Below are positions 44,006-56,820 of a stretch of 64,000 nt of DNA, one piece after another (position 1 is the first letter of the stretch; each line of letters opens with the position of its first letter). The position numbers were made by a program, and so were the translations under genes. The stretch is from Euryodendron excelsum (Eukaryota; Streptophyta; Magnoliopsida; Ericales; Pentaphylacaceae): contig CM065389.1 of the NCBI GenBank assembly GCA_033060915.1, positions 25,470,001-25,534,000 of the forward strand. Direction: 5' to 3'. The notes beneath the pieces were generated by a model. The model worked only from the letters and a program-made list of their open reading frames with translations, had not been told where the DNA came from and made no database searches.

Positions 44006-47000
44006 TGTCGCGCTTAGATTTTTCGCACTCGAGGAATACTCACACAAGTAGGAAAAACACTGTACTCTCTCGTTAGAACTCACCCTCCTAAAAGAATGAG
44101 TGCGACTAGGTTTGAATTGAAAATCTGATTTGAATAAAGGGCTTTTAGAAAAGATTTGGAGTCGCCACCTAACTTGATTAAGGGGAGTTAGGTCACCTAA
44201 AAACTAAGAATAATCCGAAGACTACACTTAGGGTTTTTGGAAAACGATTTTGAAAATATCACCTCAAGAGAGGGTTTTTAAGAAAAACAAGTTGTTTGGC
44301 AACCTTTGGAAAACATTTAGCCCTTTTTAGAAATAACTCCGTTTTGGTCTTTGAAAACAGTGATTCTAGGTTCGGAGGTTGGTTACGTGTAGGGAAGACG
44401 CACTAAGCTATCACCCTACCCCGCCCTTTCGGTACCTACATGTCAATCTACCCTAGATTCACCTATGAGAGTCTTCGACTAACTAATGGTTCAATCCTAC
44501 CCACTTTGAAAAACAATGTTTATAAATTATCATGATGCATGATATGCAAATGCAAGTTAAGAGAATTGAAAAATAGATTTGGAAAGAGATTAATTTGAAA
44601 TTGATTTGATTTGAAAATAGATTTGAAGAGATGGAATTGAAATTGGAAAGTTTGAAAATTTGGAAATAGAAATTTGAAAGTAGAAATTTTGAAATTGGGA
44701 TTTTGAAAATAAATTGGAATTTGAGATTTGAAAATAGGGAGACCGCACCCATGAGGGTGGAATTGAAAGTTTGAAAAGTGTTGTGACCACACTTATGAAG
44801 GCTGCCTACGTATCCCTTTGGGGGAATCAGGTCAGTCGTAGTTCGGACCGGAGTCCGATTGAAAAGAGATTGACTTGAAGAGAGAGATTGGATTGGAAGA
44901 ATGAGATTGAATTGAAAATTGGATTTGATTTGAGATTAGAAGAGGAGATTGGAAATTGAAATTGAGAAGATTAGACTTGCTTTGGAAAGATTGATTTTGG
45001 AAAGACTTTAGGAAACCTAGGCTTAGGAAAGGTTTGACTCGACTTGGAAGATTTAGGAGATTAGGAAAGATTGGATTTAGGAAATGTTTGAATTAGGAAA
45101 GCTTCGATTTAGGAAAGTTTCGAATTAGGAAAGTTTCAACTTAGAAAAGCTTTGAATTTGGAATGTTTCAACTTAGGAAAGTTTTGAATTAAGAAAGTTT
45201 CGAATTTAAAAAGTTTTTGAAATAGGAAAGGTTTTCAAATTAGGAAAGTTCCCAAATTAGGAAAGTTTTGAAAATTGGAAAGTTTAGAATTGGGAAAGTT
45301 TTGAAATAGGGAAGTTTTGAAAATTGGAAAGTTTCGTTTTAGGAAAGGTTTGAAAAAGGAAAGTTTCCAATTTAAGAAATGTTTGAATTAAGAAAATTTT
45401 GAGTTTAGCAAAGTCTTAGATTTGGAAAGATGTTAAAGTTTTGGAAAGTTTGGAATTTAGAAAGTTTGGAAGTTTAGAAAGATTTAACTTAAGAAAGTTT
45501 TGAATTTAGGAATCTTTGAATTTGGAAAGATTCGAAATTTAGAAAGTTTAGGATTTGGAAAGTTTTGAGATTAATAAAGGTTTGAGTTTAGCAAAGATTT
45601 GAAAACTTGGACTTGGAAAGTCAAGATTTGGAAAGGGGTAGAATTAGGAAAGATTTGAAAGCTTAATGTTTGAGGAAAAATTTTGAAGTTTTAGGAAAAT
45701 TTATGGTTTAGGAAGGTAGGAAATTAGGAGAGAGTTGAATTAAGAAAGGTTTGGATTAGGAAGGGATTAGATTTTGTTTCTAAAAGAGAAGGTTTGATTT
45801 TGTTTCAAAAAACGGAGGATTGGATCTAGTTTCCTAAACGGGAAGATTTGATTTGGTTTTCTAAAGGGAAAATAGGATTTGGCAAGGATTTGGAAAGGGA
45901 GATTCTAGAAACCCTAGTTTTGAAAAATTATAGTTTTGACGTAGAAAAGAGGTTTTGGAAACGTGTATCGTTTGGACGTGAAAACAAGGGGTTTTGGAAA
46001 CCTAGGTTTGGGGCAAAGTTTGAAAACCATGTTTTAGGAAAGAAAATTAGGGTTTCCTAATTGTGAGTTCTAGGGCTTGATTTGGGCTCTAAGGAAAGAG
46101 TTTTTGGAAAGCGCATTTTTTGGAAAGAGGGATTTTTGGAAAGTGCGTTTTTTGAAAACGAAGGTTTTCTAGAAGGAAAACCTAGGGAGGTGTTTTTGGA
46201 AAGTGTGTTTTTAGAAACGTAGATTTTAGAAGAAAAATCCTAGAGGAGAATTTCTAGAAGGAAGATTTTGGAAAGAGAGTTTTTGGAAAGATTTTTGGAG
46301 AGAGTTTTTCTAGGAAGGTTTTTGGTTGAAGATTGTTGAAGAGAGTTTTTGGAAAGATTTTTGGGGAACGTTTTTAGAAAGTGGATTTTGGGAAGAGGAT
46401 TTTGGAAAGGAGTTGAAAAAGGGAGTTTTAAAAAATAGATTTTGGAAGGGAGTTTTTGAAAACAACTTTGGAGAGGAGAGTTTTAGGAAAGTATATTAAA
46501 AGAGGTTTTTTAGGAAGAGATTTGAAAAGAAAGTTTTTGGAATGTATGAAAACGTCTCACTTTCCTAAAGCGATTCTAGTCATAAGAAGGCTAGAACCAC
46601 TTTAAGAAAGTGGTTTTGAAAACTAATAAGATTTGAAAATATAGACCAAAAAGGTCACTTTTAATGTAACACTTTCCTAAAGCAACCCTAGCCATGGAAA
46701 GGCTAGAATCACCCTAGGATTGTGGTTTTGAAAACAAGTTTTTGAAAAAGAGATTTTGATGAAATTTTGAGAACAAGTTTGAAAACAATTTTGAAAACAA
46801 CTTTGAAAACGGTTTTTGGAAGATGCAAGATTATGATATGCACAATGCAATTTTGGGGTCGTGAACATACAAGGTTAAGGCTTCACCACATAATCAAGGG
46901 GGCCGGACCCATGTGGTCTCTGCTTAGACTAGAAGAAAGCCCCCGACACGGTGACTCTCCAATAGCCTAATCCTACACATGGACCGGGAATCCCCTTGTT

Positions 47001-47419
47001 TCAAGCATGCAAAGAAAGGGGGGGAAAGAGATGGGGGATTAAAATAGAGAAAACCTAAGTGGGTTAGGAGAGAGAAGAGAGAGGGGGGAAGTGCGGAAAT
47101 TAAAATAGGGAGCCTACCGTATGTCTTGTTATTTTGCTCGCCTTGCTTTCTTCGATCTTCTGTCTTCTTCTTGATCTTCGTCTTCAATCTTCAAGAGTTG
47201 TCTTCAAGCTTCAAACTTCAGATTACAACTCTTCAAGTCTTCGAAGAAGGGTTGAAGGTTAGTGTAGGAATGTATGGGGATGTGTATGAGTGTATAGGAG
47301 GCTAGGGTTTGAAAAACCTAAGGAGGCTAGGGTTTAGGGAGGTGCTCGAGCTTTGTATATCGAATTATATGATTTTTAGGTTGAATTTGTGGATCCTTTT
47401 CACGTTGAATTAGGCTCTG

Positions 47420-47427
47420 TATTTATA
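47420..47427 (-). promoter_or_regulatory. LTR promoter TATA box (solo LTR 44006-49137)
   Basis: On the minus strand TATAAATA in CCTCTATAAATACAGAGCC, in the same position as at 35083 in the inverted copy. Confidence 0.6.
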
Positions 47428-48489
47428 GAGGTTGGACAACACTAGCGCCTGTTGTAGTGGCGCCAGGCCAAAGTTTACACTGGCGCCATTAGGAGTGGCA
47501 CCAGGCCAATTATTGGCTTGGCGCCACTACTAGTGGCGCCAGCCATTTAGGAAATGTTTAAGGTCGGCAAGCAATGTATCTTTGACTAGATTTGGGCGCC
47601 TGTACTAGTGACCACCATGCAATTTTTAGCCTGGCTTCACTAGGAGTGGCTCCGGAAAGTCCGGGAATGATTTGAAGGAGCCGGGAATGACCCGGAAGGT
47701 CGGAAAGGAGCAGAAACACTTAAAATAGTGTCCTGGAGGTATTTGACTTGAAAAGTGAGGATAAGATGTGTCGGAAAGGTTGACCGGGCCTTTAGGGGCA
47801 AAACGGTCAATCGGACCGGGAAACTGCCGGGACAAACTCGGACTGTCCCGGAAGAAGACTTGGGATCTGAAAACATTATTCAGAATGTTCCCAGAGGTCG
47901 ACGGTTTGATTTCCAGAACCGGCGTGGTCGGAAAAGGAGACCGGCCCACTAGGGGCAAAACGGTCATTTCGCACCTGGTTGGCCGGAACTGACTCGGAAT
48001 GATCCAGAAAGGTAAAAGGAGGTTGAGAACACTATAAAAAGTAGTCTCAGGAGGTTACCGGTTTGATACCCAGAGCCGGTGTGGTCGAAAAAGGAGACCG
48101 GTCCACCAGGGGCAAAACGGTCATTTTGTACCGGGTTGGCCGGAACTAACTCGGAATGATTCGGAAAGATAAAGGAAGGTTGAGTGTACTGTAAAAAGCA
48201 ATCTCAGAGGGTTACCAGTTTGATACCCAGAGCCGGTGTGGTTCCCGGGGCATTCGGATGCTTAGGGGCAAAATGGCCATCTTGACCGGAAAGTCTCGGA
48301 AAAGGTCCAAAAGCCAGTTTGGTCATTTTTCACCGAAGTGGGCTAACAGACACTGGTGTTGACCTGGGTTTTGAGTGTTTCTGCCACTCTAACGGTGGTC
48401 GTCGTGACACAGGGGTTTGTTGGCAATTCCCTATATCGACCTATTTGTGAGTATTTCCGCTACTCTAACGGTTTTGTGAGTAGTTTCGC

Positions 48490-48935
48490 TACTCGGACCG
48501 TCTCGAGGAATAAAATGTCTCGAGAGAGGCATTGAAAAGGGGACTTATTGTTCCGAAGAGACGTGCCTTAGTTGGAACTGTCTCGAGGAATAAACTGTCT
48601 CGAGAGAGGGATTAGAAAGGGATCTTACCGTCTTCGAAAAGACGTGCCTGGGTTGGAACTGTCTCGAGGAATAAACTGTCTCGAGAGTGGGATTGGAAAG
48701 GGGACTTATCATCTTCGAAAATACGTGCCTGGATTGGAACCGTCTCGAGGAATAAATTGTCTCGAGAGAGGGATTGGAAAGAGGACTTATCGTCTTCGAA
48801 AAGACGTGCCTGGATTGGAACCGTCTCGAGGAATAAACTGTCTCGAGAGAGGGATTGGAAAGGGAACTTATCGTCTTCGAAGAGACGTGCCTCGATTGGA
48901 ACCGTCTCGAGAAATAAACTGTCTCGAGAGTGGGA
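48490..48935 (-). repeat. 81-bp minisatellite in solo LTR 44006-49137 (about 6 units)
   Basis: GAGGAATAAA-type starts recur at about 48493, 48583, 48667, 48748, 48830 and 48910. Units are closely similar to those at 30890-31345. Confidence 0.9.
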
Positions 48936-49137
48936 TTGGAATCGGAAAGGAAAGGACAATGCCCCTAAGGGCATTTTGGTCATTTTTTCTCTATTTGGGC
49001 CTGGCAGGCCCGCGAGGCAATGGACAGGCAGGATTTGGACTTAAAAAGTTGTTTTGATTGGAATATGCCCACAATGACTTAAACACAAGTCTGGACGGAG
49101 TGTAGACTGCCGAGCGGTCAAAAATGGGGTGCTTACA

Positions 49138-49920
49138 CAAATAGTATAAGGAGATAGAAATATAATAGCAAGATAAATGTGCATGCATGAGCAGTTAAAT
49201 ATGCATTATAACAGTATGAATACAGTCAATATAACAGCAGGAATAGACAGGTATAAATGAAAGTAAGAGCAGTCGCCCTTTCCTCCGTGATTTTGAAAAC
49301 GGTGCTCGTGTCTTAAATCCAGCAGAGGTTCAGCTATGCATGGTGTCTATATGAGTATGAGGTTGAGGGTTGACTAATGTGTCCTAAAAAGGCTTGGTTC
49401 CCGGATCTTCAAACCTAGGCCCACTCCCTAAGGTGGTGCCATGATCGGTTGGTGATCCGAGCGGGGGAACCATTAAGAGGCCGTATGCGAAGAAACTGGC
49501 ACAACATCTTGCCCACAACCAATATACCGTTCCCCCTTTCTAACTAGAAAGGACATATCAGGGTAACAATGCAAGTATGCAGAATACAAGTGCACATGCA
49601 GTGTGTGTGTGATTTTTAAAAGTAGAGGAAAAGGCCCAACAACTCCCATTCATCCTGTACATCACATTCATGTAAGTAGTTAATAAAATTTAAACAAAAT
49701 GTGTACCTACAAAACAAAGATGCAAGTGTTAGTATGTGGATGACAAACATAATACAAGATAATATGAATGAATGCATGTTTTTTTGAAAACAATTTTGCA
49801 AATTTAGTTTTGAAAATTTAAAGTGAACAGGATTGAACCAAGTTAATTGAAGACTCTACATGGGTAAAGGGTAAAGAGACATGACTACGGGCTAACCCTT
49901 TAAGTGTTCCCCAGCGGAGT
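49138..49920. other. Element C leader next to its primer binding site
   Basis: No coding sequence was seen. The last bases, CCCCAGCGGAGT, are part of the element C primer binding site; the rest of the site is at 52443-52452 beyond solo LTR E. GT and CA-rich short runs lie near 49590. Confidence 0.5.
49916..49920. repeat. Target-site duplication of solo LTR E, left copy (GGAGT)
   Basis: Identical to 52443-52447. Both copies come from the middle of the primer binding site of element C. Confidence 0.9.
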
Positions 49921-50387
49921 TGTTATGACCTAGAATTTAATTTCTATTATTTTCCTACATTTGTTTACAATTATGAATGTTATTTAATAAAATTTTAGCA
50001 ATAAATATGAGTTATTTAGTTAGTTGGATTTAGTAAATTAAATTAGAATGTTTTGGGCCATACAATTATTTGGGAGTTAATTCTAGCTTTGGGATGGTGC
50101 GATTTGATTGAATGTGATAGGAAGCATACATGAACTTGGGTTGGATATCTTCTGTGGTAATATTCATAATCTTATTGTGAACTTTGGGGACACGAGTAAG
50201 CCACATGTCACCAATCTTTTGTTACTGGTTTACTGATTGAGGTCTCATGGGCTTGAGTGTAGAATATAAATTTTATTAAGCGAATTTATTGGAGTCAGTT
50301 GGGTTAGTATCTCTTTAGAGGATATTGTATTAGGGTTTACTATGTGCCTTGAACAAGTGATATTAAAAACTGCCGCATAGAGAGAGA

Positions 50388-50426
<39 letters not shown>

Positions 50427-52442
50427 ATAACTCGGTTGCAGGGAGACTAGAGCAAAATCTGATTTTGAAGGTAAGGATGGAACGCCTATTCGATGTCATT
50501 TTTATTTATTTAAGAAATCAGTATTATTGTAAGCTTGAGTTTTGATTCAAAGGCTTTGAATATACATATAGCTTTGTACGTCCATGAAACGGTGGAGTTC
50601 ATTAAGATAACATTTTGGGATCATATATTTGGATGAACAATATAGATTGGAGTTCATGATAACCTCAATTTTGTGTTTACCGTACATTGAAAGTTTAAGA
50701 GTGGGTTTGTATTTGGAAATTAAATGGATTAAATTTTGTGAGTTTAGCGGGTTTTGGAGTTCTAGTTTGTGGAGAGAGAAAACTATTGGGTCTGTTACTT
50801 ATAAAGAGAGATAGTGACCAGGAAGTTCACTGGTTTTACCATGATAGTGAAAAAGGAAGATAAGGGAAAAGGGAAAAGAAAAATAAAATAAAATAAAAAC
50901 AAAACGAAACGAAAACGTTGGAGAGAACGTTCTCTCCAATGAACTTGGTGAAGAAGATGACATTAGGGGCAGTTATCCTGTGTTACAAATTTAGGTACAA
51001 CTGGGTCAGTTTTGTTATGTCAAAAGTGTTGGGTTTAGTTTCACATAAGTTTTGGTACAGGTTGTATTTCCCTGAATATCAATCTGTATGTAGGAGTTTG
51101 GACTATTTTAGTATTGATTCAAGTACTAAGAATTTAGGATTAAGTGGATGATTAAGAATTGAGAATAATATTAATTAATTAATTAATTTATTTTTTTTAT
51201 TCCATTGTATCAGGCTGATTGTGGATCATCCGTGCACGTGTTTAGAAATTATTTAAGGGCATAAGGTGAGTGGTTTTGTCTTGCTAGTATAAAATTACAA
51301 ACTCCCATGCAGAATTGACTTCAAAAACATGTTTTATAAATCATGAGGTATATTTTATTTGAAGAATAAAGCTTAGTTTGAATTATGAGAAATGTTAATT
51401 TTTTTTTTCTTTTATATTGCATTGAGAATTATTCTTTAGTTATTTTGAGAAAATGCATGAGCATGGTTTGAGAATTATTTAATGGTGAAAACCCTTTTGT
51501 TTATGGACATTGGGACCAGGTGAAGTCCAGGGAACAGGCCCTTTAAGTGGGGTGACTCTGGCAGCTAGGGAACAGGCCCGTGAAAATCGTGGTGACCCTA
51601 GTTCTCAACGATTGTAGGAACAAGCCCGTGAAATTCGTGGTGATCTTAACCGGATCGGCTTAGGGAATAAACCTAGAAGCCAGGCTAGGTGACTCTAAGT
51701 ACGATGTTGGATCCAACGGGTATATTACCCATGAGATATTATTCGGCACATGTCACATTATTCTTTAACTGGTTCTCCTATATGATTATCCATTGATTTA
51801 TTTGTTATCACCATTGTGATAATGTGATTTTTTTTTTATGATGAAAAGTTATTCATTGAGATATTGTTTTGCATCGAGTTATGCAGATTTAAAAGAATAT
51901 TCTTATAAGTGAATTGATTGGCATCGGGATCATCTTCATGAAATTTATTTTGGTCATAAACTATGATTTTTAAATTTATTGTTATTATTTTTGAGGCAAA
52001 CCATTCACGAGCTGGGCTGTGAGCTCACACTCCTTATAATATTTCAGGTGAGCGCGGACGTCAGTAGAGTTGGACTCTGGAAGCCGGGACCCCTTTTGTT
52101 GTTGACCTCCTTAGGACTTGTGTCTATTTTTGTTCCGCTGTCTTTAGAGTTAGATTATGAATTTGAGAATTTATTTGGTTGATTTACTATTCATTTAATG
52201 GATGATTTGTTTTGAGATCATGTAATCTCTAACTTGATAGTTATTTTGTTAGAGTTGTTAATCCTAAATATGATTGATTTATTGGTGGTTTATTCATACT
52301 ATTTTTTTTTTTTTTGGAATATTAACTTAGACATTTATATTTTCAATAGAATATTTGTATCTATTAGGCGATTAGGCTTTCATGTTCCATGAGTCAAGAC
52401 TCGTGGCTCACGGCCGGTCTCATCCTTAAGTGGGGTGTGACA
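49921..52442. mobile_element. Solo LTR E (2.5 kb), Gypsy chromovirus-like
   Basis: Starts TGTTATGACC and ends GGGGTGTGACA with an exact 5-bp TSD GGAGT. LTRs with TGTxA...GGGTGTGACA ends and lengths of 2-4 kb are typical of Tekay/Del-like plant chromoviruses (inferred, no internal region to test). It contains a GA microsatellite (50380-50423) and repeated phrases GGAACAGGCCC/GGTGACCCTAG near 51530-51700. No protein-coding sequence was recognised. Confidence 0.82.
50380..50423 (+). repeat. (GA)n microsatellite in solo LTR E
   Basis: About 21 GA units with a single interruption (GGGA) near 50391. Confidence 0.92.
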
Positions 52443-52453
52443 GGAGTCGCCAG
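52443..52453 (-). promoter_or_regulatory. Element C primer binding site, proximal part
   Basis: On the minus strand CTGGCGACTCC follows the 5' LTR. When solo LTR E and one GGAGT copy are removed it continues GCTGGGGAAC. The combined TGGCGACTCC-GCTGGGGA is a common primer-site form of plant Gypsy elements. The insertion of E makes it useless. Confidence 0.8.
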
Positions 52454-55400
52454 CTTCGCGCCCAGATTTTTCGCACTCGAGGAATACACACACAAGTGAG
52501 AAAAATGATGTATTCTCTCGTCAGAACTCACTCTTCTAGAAGAATGAGTGCGACTAGGTTTGAATTGAAAATCTGATTTGAATAAAAGGCTTTTGGAAAA
52601 GATTTGGAGTTGCTACATAACTTGATTAAGGTGAGTTTGGACACCTAAAAACTAAACATAATCCAAAAATTACACTTAGGGTTTTGGAAAAAGATTTTGA
52701 AAATATCTCCTCAAGAGAGGGATTTTAAGAAAAATAGGTTGTTTGGCAACCTTTGAAAAACATTTAGCCCTTTTTGAAAAATAACTCCGTTTTGGCCTTT
52801 GAAAACAGTGATCCTAGGTTCGGAGGTTGGTTACGTATAGGGACGACGCACTAAGCTATCACCCTACCCCGCCCTTTTGATACCTACATGTCAATCTACC
52901 TTAGATTCATCTATGAGAGTCTTCAACCAACTATAGTTCAATCCTATCCACCTTGGAAAACAATGCTTGAAAAAAAACTAACATGATGCATGATATGCAA
53001 GTGCAAAATAAGATAGAGTTGAAGAATAGATTTGGAAATAAATTTGAAAAGAAATTGATTTGATTTGAAATCGGATAGATTTGAAAAGTTCTAGAAATTG
53101 AAAGTAGAGATTTGAAAATAGATTGGAGATTTGGAAAGATTTTGGAATTTGAAATTTGGAAAATATGGAGGAATTTGAAATTTGAAAGAAGTTGTGACCG
53201 CACCCATGAGGGTTGCCTACGTATCCTTTTGGAGGAATCAGGTCAGTCGTAATTCGGACCAGAGTCCGATTGAAAATAGAATGTTTGATTGGAAGAAAGA
53301 GATTGAATTGAAAATTGAATTTGATTTGAAATTAGAAGAGGAGATTGGAATTTGAAATTTTGGAAAAAATTGGACTTTGATTTGAAAAGATAGATTTGGA
53401 CTTGTTTTGGAAAGAGAAGGTTTAAGAAACCTAGACTTAGGAAAGGGAAGAAACTTAGGAAAGATTCGACTTGACTTGGAAGGTTTAGGAGATTAGGAAA
53501 TATTGGATTTAGAAAATATTTGAATTAGGAAAGGTCTGATTTAGGAAAGTTTCGAATTAGGAAAGTTTCATTTTTGGAAAGTTTCGAAATTAGGAAAGTT
53601 TTATTTTTGGAAAGTTTTGAAATTAGGAAAGTTTTTGAAATAGGAAAGTTTTGAAAATTGGAAAGTTTCGTTTTAAGAAAGGTTTTGAAATAGGAAAGTA
53701 TTGAATTTAGAAATGTTTTGAATCAGGAAAGTTTTAAATTTGGAAAGTTTTGAAATTTGGAAAGATTTGAAAACAAGAAAATGTTGAAAATAAGAAAGTT
53801 TCAAGTTTAGAAAGTTTTGAGATTTGGAAAACATCGAATTTGAAAAGATTTGAAATTTAGAAAGTTTAGGATTTAGAAAGTTTTAGAGTTTTGGAAAATC
53901 TTAGGATTAGCAAAGGTTTAAGTTTAGGAAAAGTTTGAAAACTTAGGTTTGAAAAGTTAAGATTTGGAAAGGGGTAGAATTAGGAAAGGGTTGAACTAGG
54001 AAAGATTGGATTTGTTTCTAAAAGAGAAGGTTTGATTTTGTTTCCAAAAAACGGAGGATTGGATTTGGTTTCCTAAATAGGAGGATTTGATTTGGTTTCC
54101 TAAAGGGAAGATTGGAATTGACAAGGATTTGGAAAGGGAGGTTTTAGAAACCCTAGATTTGGAAGGCTATAGCTTTGACGTAAAAAATAGGTTTTGGAAA
54201 CATGTATAGTTTGAATGTAAAAACAAGAGATTTTGGAAACCTAGATTTGGGGCAAAGTTTGAAAATCATGTTTTTTGGAAAGTGTTTGAAAATTAGGGTT
54301 TCCAAATGGTGGGTTCTAGGGCTTGACTTGGGCTCTAAGGAAAAAGGATTTGGAAAGTGTGTTTTTTGGAAACAAAGATTTTGGAAGGAAATCCTAGAGA
54401 GGAGTTTCTAGAGGGAAGATTTTGGAAAGAGAGTTTTTGAAAAGATTTTTGGGGAGAGTTTTTCTAGGAAAGAGAACTAGTGAATATTTTTGGATAGTGG
54501 ACTTTGAAGAGTGCGTTTTGGAAAGGAGTTGAAAAAGGAGGTTTTGAAAAATAGATTTTTGGAAAGAGTTTTTGAAAGCAATTTTGGAAAGAAGAATTTT
54601 TGGGAAGTATGTTGAGAAAGAGATTTTTAGGAAGGGATTTTTGAAAAGAGAGCTTTTTGGAAAGTATAAAAACATCTCACTTTCCTGAAGCGATTCTAAC
54701 CATAAGAAGGTTAAAACCACTTTAAGAAAGCGGTTTTGAAAACAACAAGATTTGAAAATATGGACCATATTGGTCGCTTTTAATGTAACACTTTCCTAAA
54801 GCAATCCTAGCCACGGAAAAGCTAGAATCACCCTAGGATTGTGATTTTGAAAACAAGTTTTTGAAAAAGGAATTTTGATGCAATTTTGAAAACGAGTTTG
54901 AAAACGATTTTGAAAACAACTTTGAAAACGATTTTTGGAAGATGCAAGATCATGATATGCACAATGCAAATTTGGGGTCGTTAACATACAAGGCTAAGGC
55001 TTCACCATATAATCAAGGGGGCCGAACCCACGTGGTCTCTGGTTAGCCTAAAAGAAAGCCCCCGACACGGTGACCCTCCGATAGTCTAATCCTACACATG
55101 GATCGGGAATCCCCTTGTTTCAAGCATGTAAAGAAAGGGGGAAAAAGAGATAGGGGATTAAAATAGAAAAAATGTAAGTGGGTTAGCAGAGAGAAGAGAG
55201 AGGAGGAAGTGTGGAAATTTAAAGAGAAAGCTTACCGTATGTCTTGTTTATTTTGTGCGCCTTGCTTGCCTTCGGTTTTCGGTCTTCGTCTTGATTTTCG
55301 TCTTCAATCTTCAAGAGTTGTCTTCAAGCTTTAGATTGCAGCTCTTCAAGTCTTCGAAGGAGGGTTGAAGGTTAGTGTATGAGTGTATATGAGACTAGGG

Positions 55401-55531
55401 TTTGTGTATGGTGGCTAGGGTTTGGAAAACCTAAGGAGGCTAGGGTTTAGGGAGTGTTCGAGCTCTGTATGTCGAATTATATGATTTTTAGACTGAGTTG
55501 ATGGATCCTTTTCACGTTGGAGGAGGCTCTG

Positions 55532-55539
55532 TATTTATA
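55532..55539 (-). promoter_or_regulatory. LTR promoter TATA box of element C
   Basis: TATAAATA on the minus strand, in the same context as at 35083 and 47420. As part of the 5' LTR this would have driven element C transcription. Confidence 0.62.
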
Positions 55540-56599
55540 GAAGTTGGACATCACTGGCGCCTGTTGCAGTAGCGCCAGGCCAAAATTTACACTAGCGCCA
55601 CCAAGAGTGGCGTAAGGCCAATTTTTGGCTTGGCGCCACTACTAGTGGCGCCAGCCATTTAGGAAATATTTAAGGTCGGCAAGCAACGTATCTTTGACTA
55701 GATTTGGGCGCTTGTACTAGTGGCTACCATGCAATTTTTAGCCTGGCTTCATTAGGAGTGGCTCCGGAAAGTCCGGGAATGATTTAAAGTTGCCAGGAAA
55801 GACCCAGAAGGCCGAAAAAGAGTAGGAACACTTAAAATAGTGTCCTGGAGGTATTTGACTTGAGAAATGAGGATAAGATGGGTCGGAAAAGTTGACCGGG
55901 CCTTTAGGGGCAAAACGGTCAATTGGACCGGGAAACTGCCGGGACAAACTCAGACTGTCCCGGAAGAAGACTTGGGATCTGGAAACATTATTCAGAATGT
56001 TCCCAGAGGTTGCCGGTTTGATTCCCAGAGCCGGCGTGGTCAGAAAAGGAGATCGGCCCACCGGGGGCAAAACGGTCATTTTTGTATCGGGTTTGCCGGA
56101 ACTGACTCGAAATGATTTGGAAAGATAAAGGAAGCTTGAGAATACTATAAAAAGCAGTTTTAGAAGGTTACCGGTTTGATACCCAGAGCCGGTGCGGTCG
56201 AAAAAGGAGATCGGCCCACCAAGGGCAAAACGGTCATTTTGTATCGGGTTGGCCGGAACTGACTCGAAATGATCCGGAAAGGTAAAGGAAGGTTGAGAAT
56301 ACTATAAGAAGTAATCTAGAGGGTTACCGGTTTGATACTCAGAGCCGGTGTGGTTCCCAGGGCATTCGGATGCCTAGGGGCAAAATGGTCATCTTGACCG
56401 AAAAGTCTCGAAAAAGGTCCAAAGGGCAGTTTGGTCATTTTTTACCGAAGTGGGCTAACAGACACTGGTGTTAACCTGGGTTTTGAGTGTTTCTGTCACT
56501 CTGACGGCGGTCGTCGTGACACAGGGGTTTGTTGGCAATTCCCTATATCGACCTATTTGTGAGTATTTCCCCTACTCTAACGGTTGTGATATTTACGAG

Positions 56600-56820
56600 T
56601 ATTTTCGCTACTCGAATCATCTCAAGGAATAAACTGTCTCAAGAGAGGGATTGGAAAGGGGTCTTACCGCCTTCGAAAAGACGTGCCTGGATTGGAACCG
56701 TCTCGAGGAATAAACTGTCTCGAAAGAAGGATTGGAAAGGGGACTTACCGACTCCGAAAAGACGTGCCTGATTTGGAACCGTCTCAAGGAATAAACGGTC
56801 CTAAGAGAGGGATTAGAGTC
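56600..56820 (-). repeat. 81-bp minisatellite in the element C 5' LTR (about 3 units)
   Basis: GAGGAATAAA or AAGGAATAAA starts at about 56623, 56705 and 56787. The partner LTR has about six units, so units were gained or lost after insertion, or template switching occurred. Confidence 0.9.

Larger units (their letters stand above)
44006..49137 (-). mobile_element. Solo LTR of the element C family in the leader of element C (5.13 kb)
   Basis: Plus-strand ends are TGTCGCGCTTAG and GGGTGCTTACA. It is flanked by CAAAG (44001-44005) and CAAAT (49138-49142). It has the same part order as the other copies: purine-rich tract (44570-46560), TATA (47420-47427 on the minus strand), palindrome (47519-47541), 157-bp units (about 47880-48260) and an 81-bp array (48490-48935). 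The different TSD shows that it is a separate insertion and not an LTR of the 26674/57015 pair. Confidence 0.85.
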
